In this document: positions 26,797 to 35,060 of the stretch, in pieces
Numbering within the stretch: position 1 is the stretch's first letter
Layout of the letters: the number at the start of each line of letters is the position of its first letter
Assembly: GCA_029866005.1 (NCBI GenBank)
Contig: JARXAE010000020.1
Span: 1-56,161, forward strand
Origin: Fimbriimonas sp.
Lineage (GTDB): Bacteria > Armatimonadota > Fimbriimonadia > Fimbriimonadales > Fimbriimonadaceae
DNA length: 56,161 nt
Reading direction: 5' to 3'
The notes under the pieces: generated by a model
Told to the model about the DNA's origin: nothing
The model's database searches: none
Seen by the model: the letters and a program-made list of their open reading frames with translations, nothing else
Made by a program: the position numbers and the translations under genes

Positions 26797-26802
26797 AGGT
26801 TA
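26797..26802 (-). promoter_or_regulatory. -10-like TAACCT, 5 bp before the GTG at 26791
   Basis: Lies in the 16-bp gap between the FGE-like stop and the oxidoreductase start. It would give the pentonate operon its own leaderless promoter. Confidence 0.4.
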
Positions 26803-26807
26803 TCCCA

Positions 26808-27530
26808 CTACTTTGTGCAAACGAGTCGCAATCCAATAAATTGTCCGTTTGCAAGCCACCATTTACTCTTTGGTGTTTGGGGATCGGCTTCGTTCCACTT
26901 TGGACTTGAAGCCTGCCAGTAGCCTTGTTTGAGGTCGGCGGGCTTTGTTTTCCATGAGCCTCCGGCAACGCCATACTCTTCCTTTTCAAGCGTCCACTCG
27001 GCGACGTTTCCGAAGCAGTCGAACAGCCCAAAGGCGTTTGGCTTCTTGTTCGCGATCTTGTGGGTCGTATCTTCCGCATTATCCCAGTGCCAACTGGTTT
27101 CGTCCGGCTTTTCGGGACTGGCTCCGGCGAGGTACTCCCACTCGGTTCTCGTTGGAATTCGATACTTCTTGCCTGTTTTGTTGGAGAGCCACTTGCAGAA
27201 CTCTTGGGCTGAGTTGAGCGAGATGCAGATGGCAGGAAACTCGTGGTGTCCGAAGCCAGTGAAGATCACCGCATAGGGCCGGCTAGGGCGAGAGATGGCG
27301 TCGGGGCGGACGCTGGTTTGCTCCTGAATCGTCTGGTCGCGCTGCAAGTACCAGATCTCGTAGACCTCCCAAGTCAGCTCGGTTTGCGCGGCATAGAGGT
27401 TCTTGATCTGGGTGCCTTTGTGCTCTCCATCAGGGATTCGGACCATCTTGAAGCTCACACCGTGGGAGGGGAAGTCTTCGGTGATGGTTTCCTGCTGAAG
27501 AACTGCGGCGGCGAGTAACGTTGTGAGCAT
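26808..27530 (-). CDS. Formylglycine-generating enzyme (SUMF1) fold protein
   Basis: A 240-residue exported protein (leader MLTTLLAAAVLQQ). It has the FGE fold motifs VSFKMVRIPDGEHKGTQI, AAQTELTWEVYEIWYL, PAICISLNSAQEFCKWLS, KKYRIPTRTEWEYLAG, NAFGLFDCFGNVAEWT and FIGLRLVC. It is a clear paralogue of the gene at 18594-19358, sharing the layout RPSR(P/S)Y, G(F/H)GH, YR(L/I)PT and KS(K/R)WWL. No catalytic Cys pair of true FGE is evident. It lies 16 bp upstream of the Tat oxidoreductase and may be read into it. Confidence 0.86.
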   Translation of the reverse strand: MLTTLLAAAVLQQETITEDFPSHGVSFKMVRIPDGEHKGTQIKNLYAAQTELTWEVYEIWYLQRDQTIQEQTSVRPDAISRPSRPYAVIFTGFGHHEFPAICISLNSAQEFCKWLSNKTGKKYRIPTRTEWEYLAGASPEKPDETSWHWDNAEDTTHKIANKKPNAFGLFDCFGNVAEWTLEKEEYGVAGGSWKTKPADLKQGYWQASSPKWNEADPQTPKSKWWLANGQFIGLRLVCTK

Positions 27531-27654
27531 CTCGAATTCTGGATTCAGACGAACCCGAAGTAGCCTAGGTTCGCTGGAAACCTACTCATTATGCTTTGCC
27601 CTGACCGGGTTGGACTCAGTCGTCGTTCCTTCCTATGACAAATCTGATCACTCA

Positions 27655-28191
27655 TCAGCCGCCTTTCTTCATTGCCTCGCGCAACCGCGCTTCGGCATCG
27701 CCAGACCAGTAGCCACATTCGAGTTGGAAGAACACCGAAGTGTAGGGCTGGATGTGGGGCGTCTTGATCAAGAGAACTTTGAACGTCTTTCCTGCCTCAT
27801 CAAGCTTGGCGATGATTTCTTCGTGAAGTTCGCGAGCGACCGTTTTGCCTTTGAGAAGTCCATCGAGAGATTTGCGGTACGAGGAAATTCCTTTGGCGTC
27901 TGCTTCTGGAACGAACTGCAATTCCTTATCGACCATGATTGTCGGGCGGACGTGTCTGGTCTTGGATAGAGCCGCCATGACGACCTTCACGGCTTCGAGT
28001 TGGGACATGTTGACGGTAATCGTCTCGATTCCTGGCGCAGTTTGAAGTGGGTAGGCGGAGTCAGCTACAACGATCCAGTTGCGGTGTCCGAGAGCAGGAA
28101 GTTTTGCCTTGAGCATCGTCTCAAGTGAGGGGGCTTGGGCCATAGCCGAGGCGGCTACCAACAAAGATGGCAAAAGAAAATGAGCATTCAT
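27655..28191 (-). CDS. RbsD/FucU-like sugar mutarotase family protein, exported
   Basis: About 178 residues from ATG 28191, chosen because it gives a clean signal peptide (NAHFLLPSLLVAASAMAQA) and follows a TATAGT box by 6 bp. A longer frame from 28308 would run through the divergent promoter region. Family features are LPALGHRNWIVVADSAYPLQ near the start of the mature protein and YTSVFFQLECGYWSGDAE at the end, as in RbsD/FucU pyranase/mutarotases. The usual His of the GHGD motif is retained as GHRN. Export is unusual, because RbsD and FucU are cytosolic. It may interconvert pentose or fucose anomers in the periplasm. It is divergent from the GH36-like gene. Confidence 0.75.
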   Translation of the reverse strand: MNAHFLLPSLLVAASAMAQAPSLETMLKAKLPALGHRNWIVVADSAYPLQTAPGIETITVNMSQLEAVKVVMAALSKTRHVRPTIMVDKELQFVPEADAKGISSYRKSLDGLLKGKTVARELHEEIIAKLDEAGKTFKVLLIKTPHIQPYTSVFFQLECGYWSGDAEARLREAMKKGG

Positions 28192-28197
28192 GCTCAC

Positions 28198-28203
28198 ACT
28201 ATA
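28198..28203 (-). promoter_or_regulatory. -10-like TATAGT, 6 bp before the ATG at 28191
   Basis: The minus-strand half of a divergent leaderless promoter pair. The palindrome at 28209-28231 lies directly upstream. Confidence 0.5.
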
Positions 28204-28208
28204 GGCGA

Positions 28209-28231
28209 GGACTTGCCCTGGTGGCAAGTCC
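28209..28231. promoter_or_regulatory. 9-bp inverted repeat between divergent promoters (candidate operator)
   Basis: GGACTTGCC and GGCAAGTCC flank a 5-base centre (CTGGT). It lies 5 bp from the TATAGT box on one side and 7 bp from the TAAACT box on the other. A dimeric regulator bound here would cover the -35 region of both genes. No regulator gene is adjacent. Confidence 0.5.
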
Positions 28232-28238
28232 AGTTGGC

Positions 28239-28244
28239 TAAACT
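28239..28244 (+). promoter_or_regulatory. -10-like TAAACT, 6 bp before the GTG at 28251
   Basis: The plus-strand half of the divergent leaderless promoter pair. No Shine-Dalgarno sequence. Confidence 0.5.
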
Positions 28245-28250
28245 GGCTCC

Positions 28251-30284
28251 GTGCTTCTCGCCGCCGCTGTCGTGATGTCGAACCTCGCCCGAATCGAACG
28301 AACTCCAACTGAGTTGGTGCTTACGAACGGGATTGTCGAGCGAAGAATTCACCTTGATCGATTTGTGACAACGACCTCTCTTCGGCGATTGGATACTGGG
28401 AATGAGTACATCCGCTCGGTTGAGCCGGAAGCTGTGGTGCAAATTGACGGAAAAGAGGTGCTTCTCGGAGGAACAACCGCCCCACCCAATCGAGCGTTTC
28501 TGGATCCAACTTGGCTCAAATCACTGAAAGCCGATGAGAGGTCATTGCGATTTGTAGGGCTCGAAGAAGTCCCTCTGCTCCGACCGGTACCGCATACCAC
28601 CACCGATAACTCTCCTTGGCCGCCAAAAGGAAAGGCAGTGATGCTCTACTTCAAGAGTGAAGTTCTGACAGCTGCGGTTCGGTACGAGGTTTATGACAAT
28701 CTCCCTGTGCTCGCGAAGCAGGTGGAGATTGTCAATCGAGGACCAGCTTCGGTGCGGTTGGATAAGATTTCCAGCGAACGACTGAGCGTTGTGGAGGGAG
28801 AAAGCAATGTCGAGGCGGCTCGTTCTTGGCGGCTACCGAACATAACTGCGTTGACCGATATGGCGTTTGGCGGCGGAACGGTGGATGCCGGTTCCGCCGT
28901 GCACTGGGATGTTGATCCTCGCTACCAGACTCAGGTGAGCTACGAACTCAAGACCCCCGCTCTGCTCGATATCCATCCGCCCGTGGGGCCAGGATTAGAC
29001 CTCGCTCCGAACGAGAATTTCAAGTCGGTGCGCTCGTATTTGGTTCTACACGCTTCGGATGAGCGGGAACAGAAATCGCTGGATGTGCGGCACTTCTTCA
29101 GAAACTTTGCCCCGTGGACGAACCAAAATCCGCTGATTCTGCATATCGTTTCGACGGATGAAGTGAAGGTCAAAGCGGCGATTGACCAGGCGGCAGAGTG
29201 CGGTTTTGAGATCGCAATTTTGAGCTTTGGCAGCGGTCTGAATATGGAGGACACCTCACCAGGGAACCTCAAGAAGTTCAAGGGTTTACGTGAGTATGCA
29301 GATTCTAAGGGGATTCGGCTCGGAGGATACTCTTTGCTTGCCAGTCGGCGAATTGACGACGAGAATGACGTGATCAACGTCAAGACGGGCAAAACGGGTG
29401 GAGCGATCTTCGGAAATTCGCCTTGCCTTTGCTCCAAGTGGGGGCTTCAATACTTCGAGAATCTGAAGACCTTCATCCGCGAAACCGGTTTTCATATTCT
29501 AGAGCACGACGGCAACTATCCGGGTGACCCTTGCGCTTCGACAACCCATCCTGGGCACCGGGGCTACGAGGACTCGCAGTGGAAGCAGTGGAAAATGATC
29601 ACCGACTTTTACAGCTGGTGCCGGTCAAGAAATGTCTATCTGAATGTGCCGGATATCTATTTCTTGGCAGGTTCCAACAAGGGTGCGATGGGCTACCGCG
29701 AAACGAATTGGTCGCTCCCTCGGGAGCAGCAGCACATCCACACCCGGCAGAACATTTTTGATGGGACATGGGATAAGAATCCTTCCATGGGTTGGATGTT
29801 TGTTCCGCTTGTTGAGTACCAGGGCGGCGGTGCAGCAGCTACGATTGAGCCTTTGAAGGACCACTTGTTGGACTACGAGCTTCACCTCGCCAATAACTTA
29901 GGCTTTGGGGCGCAGGCTTGCTACCGAGGAATGCGGCTATATGATTCACCAGAGACGAAGGCAATGGTGCTTCGGATGGTCGGCTGGTACAAGAAGTACC
30001 GGGAGATTCTGGAGTCGGATATTGTCCACCTTCGCCGTGCAGATGGTCGACGGCTTGATTTCATCTTACATATCAACCCAGCTGCGTCACCGAGCGCAAT
30101 GTTGATGGCATACAACCCGACAGATGAACGCCTTACCGAGACCGTCAATGTTCCGCTGAAGGGGACGAGCGCGAAGATTCGCGAGAGGGAAGGCAAGTCG
30201 TCCGTCATCAAGGTCAAGAACGGGTTTGCCCAGGTCAAACTGGACATTCCCGCCAAAGGCTGGACCTACTTTCCGATCAATTAA
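28251..30284 (+). CDS. GH36-like (clan GH-D type) glycoside hydrolase
   Basis: A 677-residue protein starting at a GTG 6 bp after TAAACT. The short hydrophobic start MLLAAAVVM may be a poor signal. An N-terminal beta-supersandwich (about 1-280: RIERTPTELVLTNGIVERR) is followed by a TIM barrel with FEIAILSFGSG, GIRLGGYSLLASRR and the LEHDGNYPGDPCA motif near residue 425, whose Asp is a candidate nucleophile. CYRGMRLYDSPE and a C-terminal beta domain ending KGWTYFPIN complete it. The overall layout matches alpha-galactosidase-like proteins. The substrate is unknown. Given the neighbouring xylanase, an alpha-linked side chain of hemicellulose is plausible. Confidence 0.72.
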   Translation: MLLAAAVVMSNLARIERTPTELVLTNGIVERRIHLDRFVTTTSLRRLDTGNEYIRSVEPEAVVQIDGKEVLLGGTTAPPNRAFLDPTWLKSLKADERSLRFVGLEEVPLLRPVPHTTTDNSPWPPKGKAVMLYFKSEVLTAAVRYEVYDNLPVLAKQVEIVNRGPASVRLDKISSERLSVVEGESNVEAARSWRLPNITALTDMAFGGGTVDAGSAVHWDVDPRYQTQVSYELKTPALLDIHPPVGPGLDLAPNENFKSVRSYLVLHASDEREQKSLDVRHFFRNFAPWTNQNPLILHIVSTDEVKVKAAIDQAAECGFEIAILSFGSGLNMEDTSPGNLKKFKGLREYADSKGIRLGGYSLLASRRIDDENDVINVKTGKTGGAIFGNSPCLCSKWGLQYFENLKTFIRETGFHILEHDGNYPGDPCASTTHPGHRGYEDSQWKQWKMITDFYSWCRSRNVYLNVPDIYFLAGSNKGAMGYRETNWSLPREQQHIHTRQNIFDGTWDKNPSMGWMFVPLVEYQGGGAAATIEPLKDHLLDYELHLANNLGFGAQACYRGMRLYDSPETKAMVLRMVGWYKKYREILESDIVHLRRADGRRLDFILHINPAASPSAMLMAYNPTDERLTETVNVPLKGTSAKIREREGKSSVIKVKNGFAQVKLDIPAKGWTYFPIN

Positions 30285-30290
30285 TGATGT

Positions 30291-31412
30291 TCACCGTCTT
30301 ACTCTAAGAAGCTTGGTGAGGCTCGCATAGGCAGGTTTTCGACCGTAGTTCGAGTCCAAAATCAGAGCCGCACCTCGAGTGCCGTTTGTGAAACTTGGAA
30401 TCCAACTCCGGCGATCAGTAATGCCCCACATCTGGATGCCTTTACAACGCGAACTTGAAAGTCCGAGTTTGAACACGTTGTCATAAACCTTCGACTGCAC
30501 GACGAGATCGGAAGCGGTGACTGGCACGATTCCAAACAGAGGGTTGTTGGAAGGGTACTGGACGACGGGCATCGAGATATCTAATTCGGTGATTTGCCAG
30601 TCGTAGTTGTTCAGTTCAAATTTGTTGACGACCTGATAGTGGGCATCGTTTGGCGCGATTGATTCGTTGATCCAGATGTGATACTGAAGTCCGATTCCAT
30701 CGACCCTTGCACCGTTTTGTCGGACGAAGTTGCAAAGAGCGATCGCAGAGTCCGCTTTCCACCCACCACGTTCCAGGTTGTAATCGTTGTAATAGAGCTT
30801 CGCGTCCGGGTCGGCTTCTGCGGCATATTGGAAGGCGAGGACAAGGAACTGGGATCCTAGTTTCCGGTACCAGAAAGAATCTCGCAGATTAAATGGTCGA
30901 GAGTTCTGGCTGTCGGCAATGGCTTCATTAACGACGTCCCACATCGCGATTTTGCCTTTGTATCGGCCCGCAACTGCGTAGATGTAGTCCCTCAGCAGAT
31001 CTCGAACTTGCTGGGTTGTCAACTGGGATTCCATGTTCAGGAGCCAAGTTGGTGTGGTGTAGCCCGGTTCGTTTGGATAAAGGAGGACGTGTCCACGCAC
31101 CTTCATTCTATTTGTCTGCGCCCATCCGGTCTGACCCGGCGCCCCGAGTAAGTAGTCGGGTTTAGAGAAATCGTAGTTGTTAATCCCCTTCCAGATTGAG
31201 GCCGGCTTTAAATCATTCTCTGGCCCGATCATATTCAAGTTCTTGACAAGCGCATTTCGGTAAGAGCCGTTATCAGCATTGTTCTTGATCAAATCAGATT
31301 GCACAGCGGAACTGAGAGATAACTTGATCCGGTCTGCGTCTCGGCGAAGACCGAGTTGTGCGGACTGACCTAGACCGCCTGCGAGAAGGGCGCATGCAAT
31401 AACTTCAACCAT
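30291..31412 (-). CDS. Endo-1,4-beta-xylanase, GH10
   Basis: A 373-residue secreted enzyme cleaving the xylan backbone. A short signal (MVEVIACALLAGGLGQS) precedes a single GH10 barrel. The acid/base Glu163 is in WDVVNEA and the nucleophile Glu276 in ITELDIS. YYNDYNLE and GIQMWGITDRRSWIP are further family motifs. The usual GH(T)LVWH(S)Q strand reads RGHVLLYPNEPGY, so the conserved Trp-His of the substrate cleft is replaced, as in some divergent GH10 groups. No carbohydrate-binding module. It is convergent with the GH36-like gene, with only 6 bp between the stops. Confidence 0.93.
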   Translation of the reverse strand: MVEVIACALLAGGLGQSAQLGLRRDADRIKLSLSSAVQSDLIKNNADNGSYRNALVKNLNMIGPENDLKPASIWKGINNYDFSKPDYLLGAPGQTGWAQTNRMKVRGHVLLYPNEPGYTTPTWLLNMESQLTTQQVRDLLRDYIYAVAGRYKGKIAMWDVVNEAIADSQNSRPFNLRDSFWYRKLGSQFLVLAFQYAAEADPDAKLYYNDYNLERGGWKADSAIALCNFVRQNGARVDGIGLQYHIWINESIAPNDAHYQVVNKFELNNYDWQITELDISMPVVQYPSNNPLFGIVPVTASDLVVQSKVYDNVFKLGLSSSRCKGIQMWGITDRRSWIPSFTNGTRGAALILDSNYGRKPAYASLTKLLRVRR

Positions 31413-31461
31413 GAGAGCAAACCTGTCCGAATCTTAGCATGATTTACCGATCAAGTCGATA

Positions 31462-31806
31462 CTAGTTTTTTCGGGTCTGACGTGTTGCGCAAGTGGGGCA
31501 AACTCCGAACTTTGCGTTGTACACAGACTGGCAACATTGGCAAAACAGATCACCGTCGGGATCGACCTCGGGAACCTCTGAGTCGTCATACTCGCCTTCC
31601 AGAACAAGCTCTCGGAGATCTTCGAGGTCGTATCTTCCCGGGCCGAAGCGCTTATAGATGTATAGACCGATGCTCGCAAGAAACGGCGGAACCGCCAAAA
31701 AGAGCAGGACTCTGGAGATCAATCCGGCGGGCCAAAGTAGTCCGCTTGCAATTGCGAGGAGAGCGCTGATTGCAATGAGTTGGAAGGGCCGAACTCGTTT
31801 GAGCAT
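31462..31806 (-). CDS. Small membrane protein with C-terminal zinc knuckles
   Basis: A 114-residue protein with two hydrophobic segments (about 9-30: LIAISALLAIASGLLWPAG; about 32-50: VLLFLAVPPFLASIGLYIY), an acidic linker (EDLRELVLEGEYDDSEVPEV) and a C-terminal rubredoxin-like knuckle pair, FCQCC ... VCPTC. It starts 3 bp after the dnaB stop, so it is co-transcribed. Unrecognised. The cytoplasmic tail probably binds zinc. Confidence 0.72.
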   Translation of the reverse strand: MLKRVRPFQLIAISALLAIASGLLWPAGLISRVLLFLAVPPFLASIGLYIYKRFGPGRYDLEDLRELVLEGEYDDSEVPEVDPDGDLFCQCCQSVYNAKFGVCPTCATRQTRKN

Positions 31807-31809
31807 CGC

Positions 31810-33213
31810 TTAATCCTCGTCGCGCGAGTAGCCACTTGAGCGGTCGAGGTTTCGGTATCGTGCGAATGCCGGTTGGAATCCGAGGATGACCTTGCCCACC
31901 GGGCCATTTCGGTGCTTGGCAATGATGACCTCGGCTTCTTGCACTTCGTCGTAGGATTCGATCTCTGGCTTATGCTCTTCTTTGGCTTTGTAATAGGAGT
32001 CTCGATAGAGAAGCATCACCATGTCAGCTTCAGCTTCAATCGAACCGGATTCACGGATGTCAGAGAGCTGAGGTCGTTTGTCATCACGGTTTTCGACAGC
32101 GCGAGACAGCTGGGAAAGTGCGATAACGGGAATATCTAACTCCTTTGCCATGGATTTGCATGAGCGTGCGATCTCGGAGATTTCTTGGACTCGGTTCTCA
32201 GTCTTTTTGGAGCCACGCATCAGCTGGAGATAGTCGATGATGACCATATCAAGTCCATGTTCGGCTTTGAGGCGACGGCACTTTCCACGCATTTCCATCG
32301 GAGTGGTGTCGCTGGCGTCGTCGATGTAAATCGGCATTGAGTAGAGAGATTCGCAGGCATCGGCGAGCCCCAGATACTGCTTTTCCGAGAGGCCTTTGTC
32401 GGATTTGAGGACTCCCATTGAGATACCACTGACCATCGAAACCATACGGCGGGTGAGCTGAATCGAACTCATTTCAAGCGAGAAAATAGCAATCGTTCCT
32501 TTCTTTCCTTCGCGGCGGACGCCTTGCGCGACGTTCAAGGCAATGTCGAGAACAAGGGAGGTTTTTCCCATTGCCGGTCGGGCTCCAATAATCACGAAGT
32601 CTCCCGGGTAGAAGCCCGTGGTGATTCTATCGAGGTCGATGAAGCCGGTGGGTAGTCCGAAGAGAGGCTTTCCGCTTTCGACAATTTTGTCCACGTCCAC
32701 AAAGAACTCTTTCGCCAGGGATGAGACGTGGGCAAATTGCTTGCCGAGGCGTCGTCGGCCGACCTCAAAAATCTCCTGCTCAGCTCGCTCAACCTTGTCG
32801 TCAACAGTATCAATTTCCGGGTCGATAACGTGTCCCTGGATGTTTTTAGCTGCAACATCCAGACGGCGAAGGGTTGCCATGTCGATCACGATGTCGGCGT
32901 AATACTTGGCATTCGAGATCGCCGGAGCCTGTAGCTCGATATCAAAGAGATAACTCTGCCCACCTACCTCGGTAAGGAGTCCGCGTTCTTGGAGTTCCAC
33001 TCGTACTGTCAGGTGGTCGATTTCTCGGTGATTTGAGTTCAGTTGACGAATCGCCCGGAAAATGATCGCGTGCGCAGGACGATAGAAATCATCTTCGTTC
33101 AGGACGGCAAGAACCTCATCAACCGCCTTTGGTGATTGCAACATACACCCCAGTACCGCCATTTCTGCCTCGATGCTGTAGAGGGCTTTGCGGGAGAGGG
33201 GATCGACAATCAC
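31810..33213 (-). CDS. dnaB: Replicative DNA helicase
   Basis: A 467-residue hexameric helicase that unwinds DNA at the replication fork. The frame is open further upstream, but the GTG at 33213 gives the normal family length and lies 7 bp after a TATACT box. The N-terminal DnaB domain (SIEAEMAVLGCML, DDFYRPAHAIIFRAI) leads to the RecA-like C-terminal domain with FGLPTGFIDLDRITTGFYPGD, Walker A ARPAMGKTS, FSLEMSSIQLTRRM, Walker B DMVIIDYLQLM, and ALSQLSRAVENR followed by SDIRESGSIEAEADMVMLLYR. No intein. It is co-transcribed with the small zinc-knuckle membrane protein downstream. Confidence 0.96.
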   Translation of the reverse strand: MIVDPLSRKALYSIEAEMAVLGCMLQSPKAVDEVLAVLNEDDFYRPAHAIIFRAIRQLNSNHREIDHLTVRVELQERGLLTEVGGQSYLFDIELQAPAISNAKYYADIVIDMATLRRLDVAAKNIQGHVIDPEIDTVDDKVERAEQEIFEVGRRRLGKQFAHVSSLAKEFFVDVDKIVESGKPLFGLPTGFIDLDRITTGFYPGDFVIIGARPAMGKTSLVLDIALNVAQGVRREGKKGTIAIFSLEMSSIQLTRRMVSMVSGISMGVLKSDKGLSEKQYLGLADACESLYSMPIYIDDASDTTPMEMRGKCRRLKAEHGLDMVIIDYLQLMRGSKKTENRVQEISEIARSCKSMAKELDIPVIALSQLSRAVENRDDKRPQLSDIRESGSIEAEADMVMLLYRDSYYKAKEEHKPEIESYDEVQEAEVIIAKHRNGPVGKVILGFQPAFARYRNLDRSSGYSRDED

Positions 33214-33220
33214 TCCAGAA

Positions 33221-33226
33221 AGTATA
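33221..33226 (-). promoter_or_regulatory. -10-like TATACT, 7 bp before the GTG at 33213
   Basis: Supports the short dnaB start and would make the dnaB message leaderless. Confidence 0.5.
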
Positions 33227-33283
33227 AACCGACTGGAGTGCGAAACGACAAATGAGTTGCCCCCAAGATCACGTGGAAAACTC

Positions 33284-33691
33284 TTACGCGGAAAGATCAA
33301 TTCGGCGAACGCCGAGCATCGCAAGAATCTTTTGCCATACCGATGGCTTTGTAGCAGGGCTGACGGCTTCCATCAGTCCGGGACAGCGTTCGATAAGACC
33401 ATCAAAAGAGTTGGCAATTGCAACCGGATCGTTGTCGAATTCACCATGCCAAGAGCAAACAAAGCAGGAACTGACCTCAACCGAATTAATGCCGCCACAG
33501 AGTGGACACACCTTGAACTGGGTTGCTAGAGAGTTTGCATTGCGGCTAATGTCTTCCATGACCAAGAAAACATCATTGGCATTTCTGCCCTTAAATTCAA
33601 CGGCATCGTTGCGATCGATGTGAAATTCTTTGAACTCTCTGGTGCGGTTGGAGTTCCAAAACAATCTTGAACGTAGGACTATGGGTAACAT
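33284..33691 (-). CDS. Small zinc-knuckle protein of unknown function
   Basis: Up to 135 residues. The start is uncertain: ATG 33691 lies inside the beginning of the divergent NRAMP gene, and ATG 33559 would give about 91 residues. The informative part is a four-cysteine motif, VCPLCGGINSVEVSSCFVCS, followed by WHGEFDNDPVAIANSFD and a basic C-terminus. It resembles a zinc-ribbon protein. It ends 70 bp before dnaB on the same strand. Not recognised. Confidence 0.6.
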   Translation of the reverse strand: MLPIVLRSRLFWNSNRTREFKEFHIDRNDAVEFKGRNANDVFLVMEDISRNANSLATQFKVCPLCGGINSVEVSSCFVCSWHGEFDNDPVAIANSFDGLIERCPGLMEAVSPATKPSVWQKILAMLGVRRIDLSA

Positions 33692-35060
33692 AGCCCTAGC
33701 TATGAAGAATGGAGCAGACGAAATCATCCACTCGGTTTCGACCGATGCTCCATCACGGCGGGCTCGGTTCCTGCGATTTCTTGGACCGGGCTTTTTGGTC
33801 AGCGTTGGCTACATGGATCCGGGAAACTGGGCGACCGACCTAGAAGGTGGTTCGCGATTCGGCTACACCTTGCTCTGGGTCATCCTTGCAAGCAACCTCA
33901 TGGCGATACTTCTTCAAACGCTCTGCGTTCGAATGGGGCTGGGGGGAGGAATGGACTTGGCTCAGGCGTGCCGAGCCGTGTTCAAGAAACCTTTAGCTGT
34001 CCTATTATGGATTCTGGCCGAGATCGCGATGATCGCGACGGATGTTGCGGAAGTGATCGGCTCGGCTGTAGCTTTGAATCTGCTCTTTGGTTTGAACAAG
34101 GTTGCGGGGGTCGTGATCACCGGCCTCGATGTCCTTCTTCTGCTTGGGTTGATGAAGTTTGGGTTTAGAAAGCTGGAGGCTTTGGTGATTGTTTTGGTTG
34201 GAACGATCACCGTTTGCTTGTTCATCAATGTCTTCAAGTCCTCGCCAGAGTGGGGTTCGGTTGCGTCCTCATTGATCCCACGCGAGAAGCCAAATGGGGA
34301 TGCATTACGAATAGCGATTGGAATCATTGGAGCGACTGTAATGCCGCATAACCTTTATCTCCATAGCTCGATCGTCCAGAGCCGTCAGGTCCCTGAAGGT
34401 CGAAAGCATGAAGCGATCAAAGCCGCGACTTGGGATACGATCATCGCTCTTGGGGCAGCGTTCTTTGTGAACGCGGCGATTCTTGTGCTGGCTGCTGCAG
34501 TGTTCCACAAAAGTGGTGAAACGGTTGCGAGTTTGGAGAAGGCGCATGAGCTACTCATTCCGACCTTGGGTCCAGCGGCTGCGGTGTTGTTCGCGGTTGC
34601 CCTTTTGGCCTCCGGACAGTCTTCAACAATCACTGGGACTCTTGCAGGGCAAGTGGTGATGGAAGGCTTCATGAGCTGGAAAATCAAGCCAGCATATCGG
34701 CGAATGATCACTCGCGGAATTGCGCTCATTCCCGCCATCTTGATCGTCACGTTGACCGAAGGGAAGAACATTGATGGGCTCGTTCTGTCCCAGGTCATTC
34801 TGTCTCTCCAACTTCCTTTTGCAGTCTTTCCGCTGGTCATGATTGCGGCAAGCAAGGCATCGCTAGGCGAGTACGTTGCGCCGCGATGGATGACGGTTTT
34901 GGGGATCCTGATCGGTAGCGTGATTACCCTGTTAAATGTCAACTTTATGGCAGATAAGTTTGGTTGGCCAATCATCTTGGGCGGAGCGATTGCGGTGCTA
35001 GGTTTTGTATACTGGGCTCAGTTCGTTTACCGAGCGAAGGACGACGTAGTTGCAAGCTGA
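33681..35060 (+). CDS. NRAMP-family divalent metal (Mn/Fe) importer
   Basis: About 459 residues with roughly eleven transmembrane helices. Family hallmarks are both present: SVGYMDPGNWATD in TM1 (Asp and Asn of the metal site) and TVMPHNLYLHSS in TM6 (Met-Pro-His-Asn). It uses proton-coupled import of Mn2+ or Fe2+. Start is ATG 33681 or 33702. Neither has a clear ribosome binding site, and both overlap the candidate start of the divergent zinc-knuckle gene. The CDF exporter starts within its last codons, so the two are coupled. Confidence 0.93.
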   Translation: MGNIALAMKNGADEIIHSVSTDAPSRRARFLRFLGPGFLVSVGYMDPGNWATDLEGGSRFGYTLLWVILASNLMAILLQTLCVRMGLGGGMDLAQACRAVFKKPLAVLLWILAEIAMIATDVAEVIGSAVALNLLFGLNKVAGVVITGLDVLLLLGLMKFGFRKLEALVIVLVGTITVCLFINVFKSSPEWGSVASSLIPREKPNGDALRIAIGIIGATVMPHNLYLHSSIVQSRQVPEGRKHEAIKAATWDTIIALGAAFFVNAAILVLAAAVFHKSGETVASLEKAHELLIPTLGPAAAVLFAVALLASGQSSTITGTLAGQVVMEGFMSWKIKPAYRRMITRGIALIPAILIVTLTEGKNIDGLVLSQVILSLQLPFAVFPLVMIAASKASLGEYVAPRWMTVLGILIGSVITLLNVNFMADKFGWPIILGGAIAVLGFVYWAQFVYRAKDDVVAS

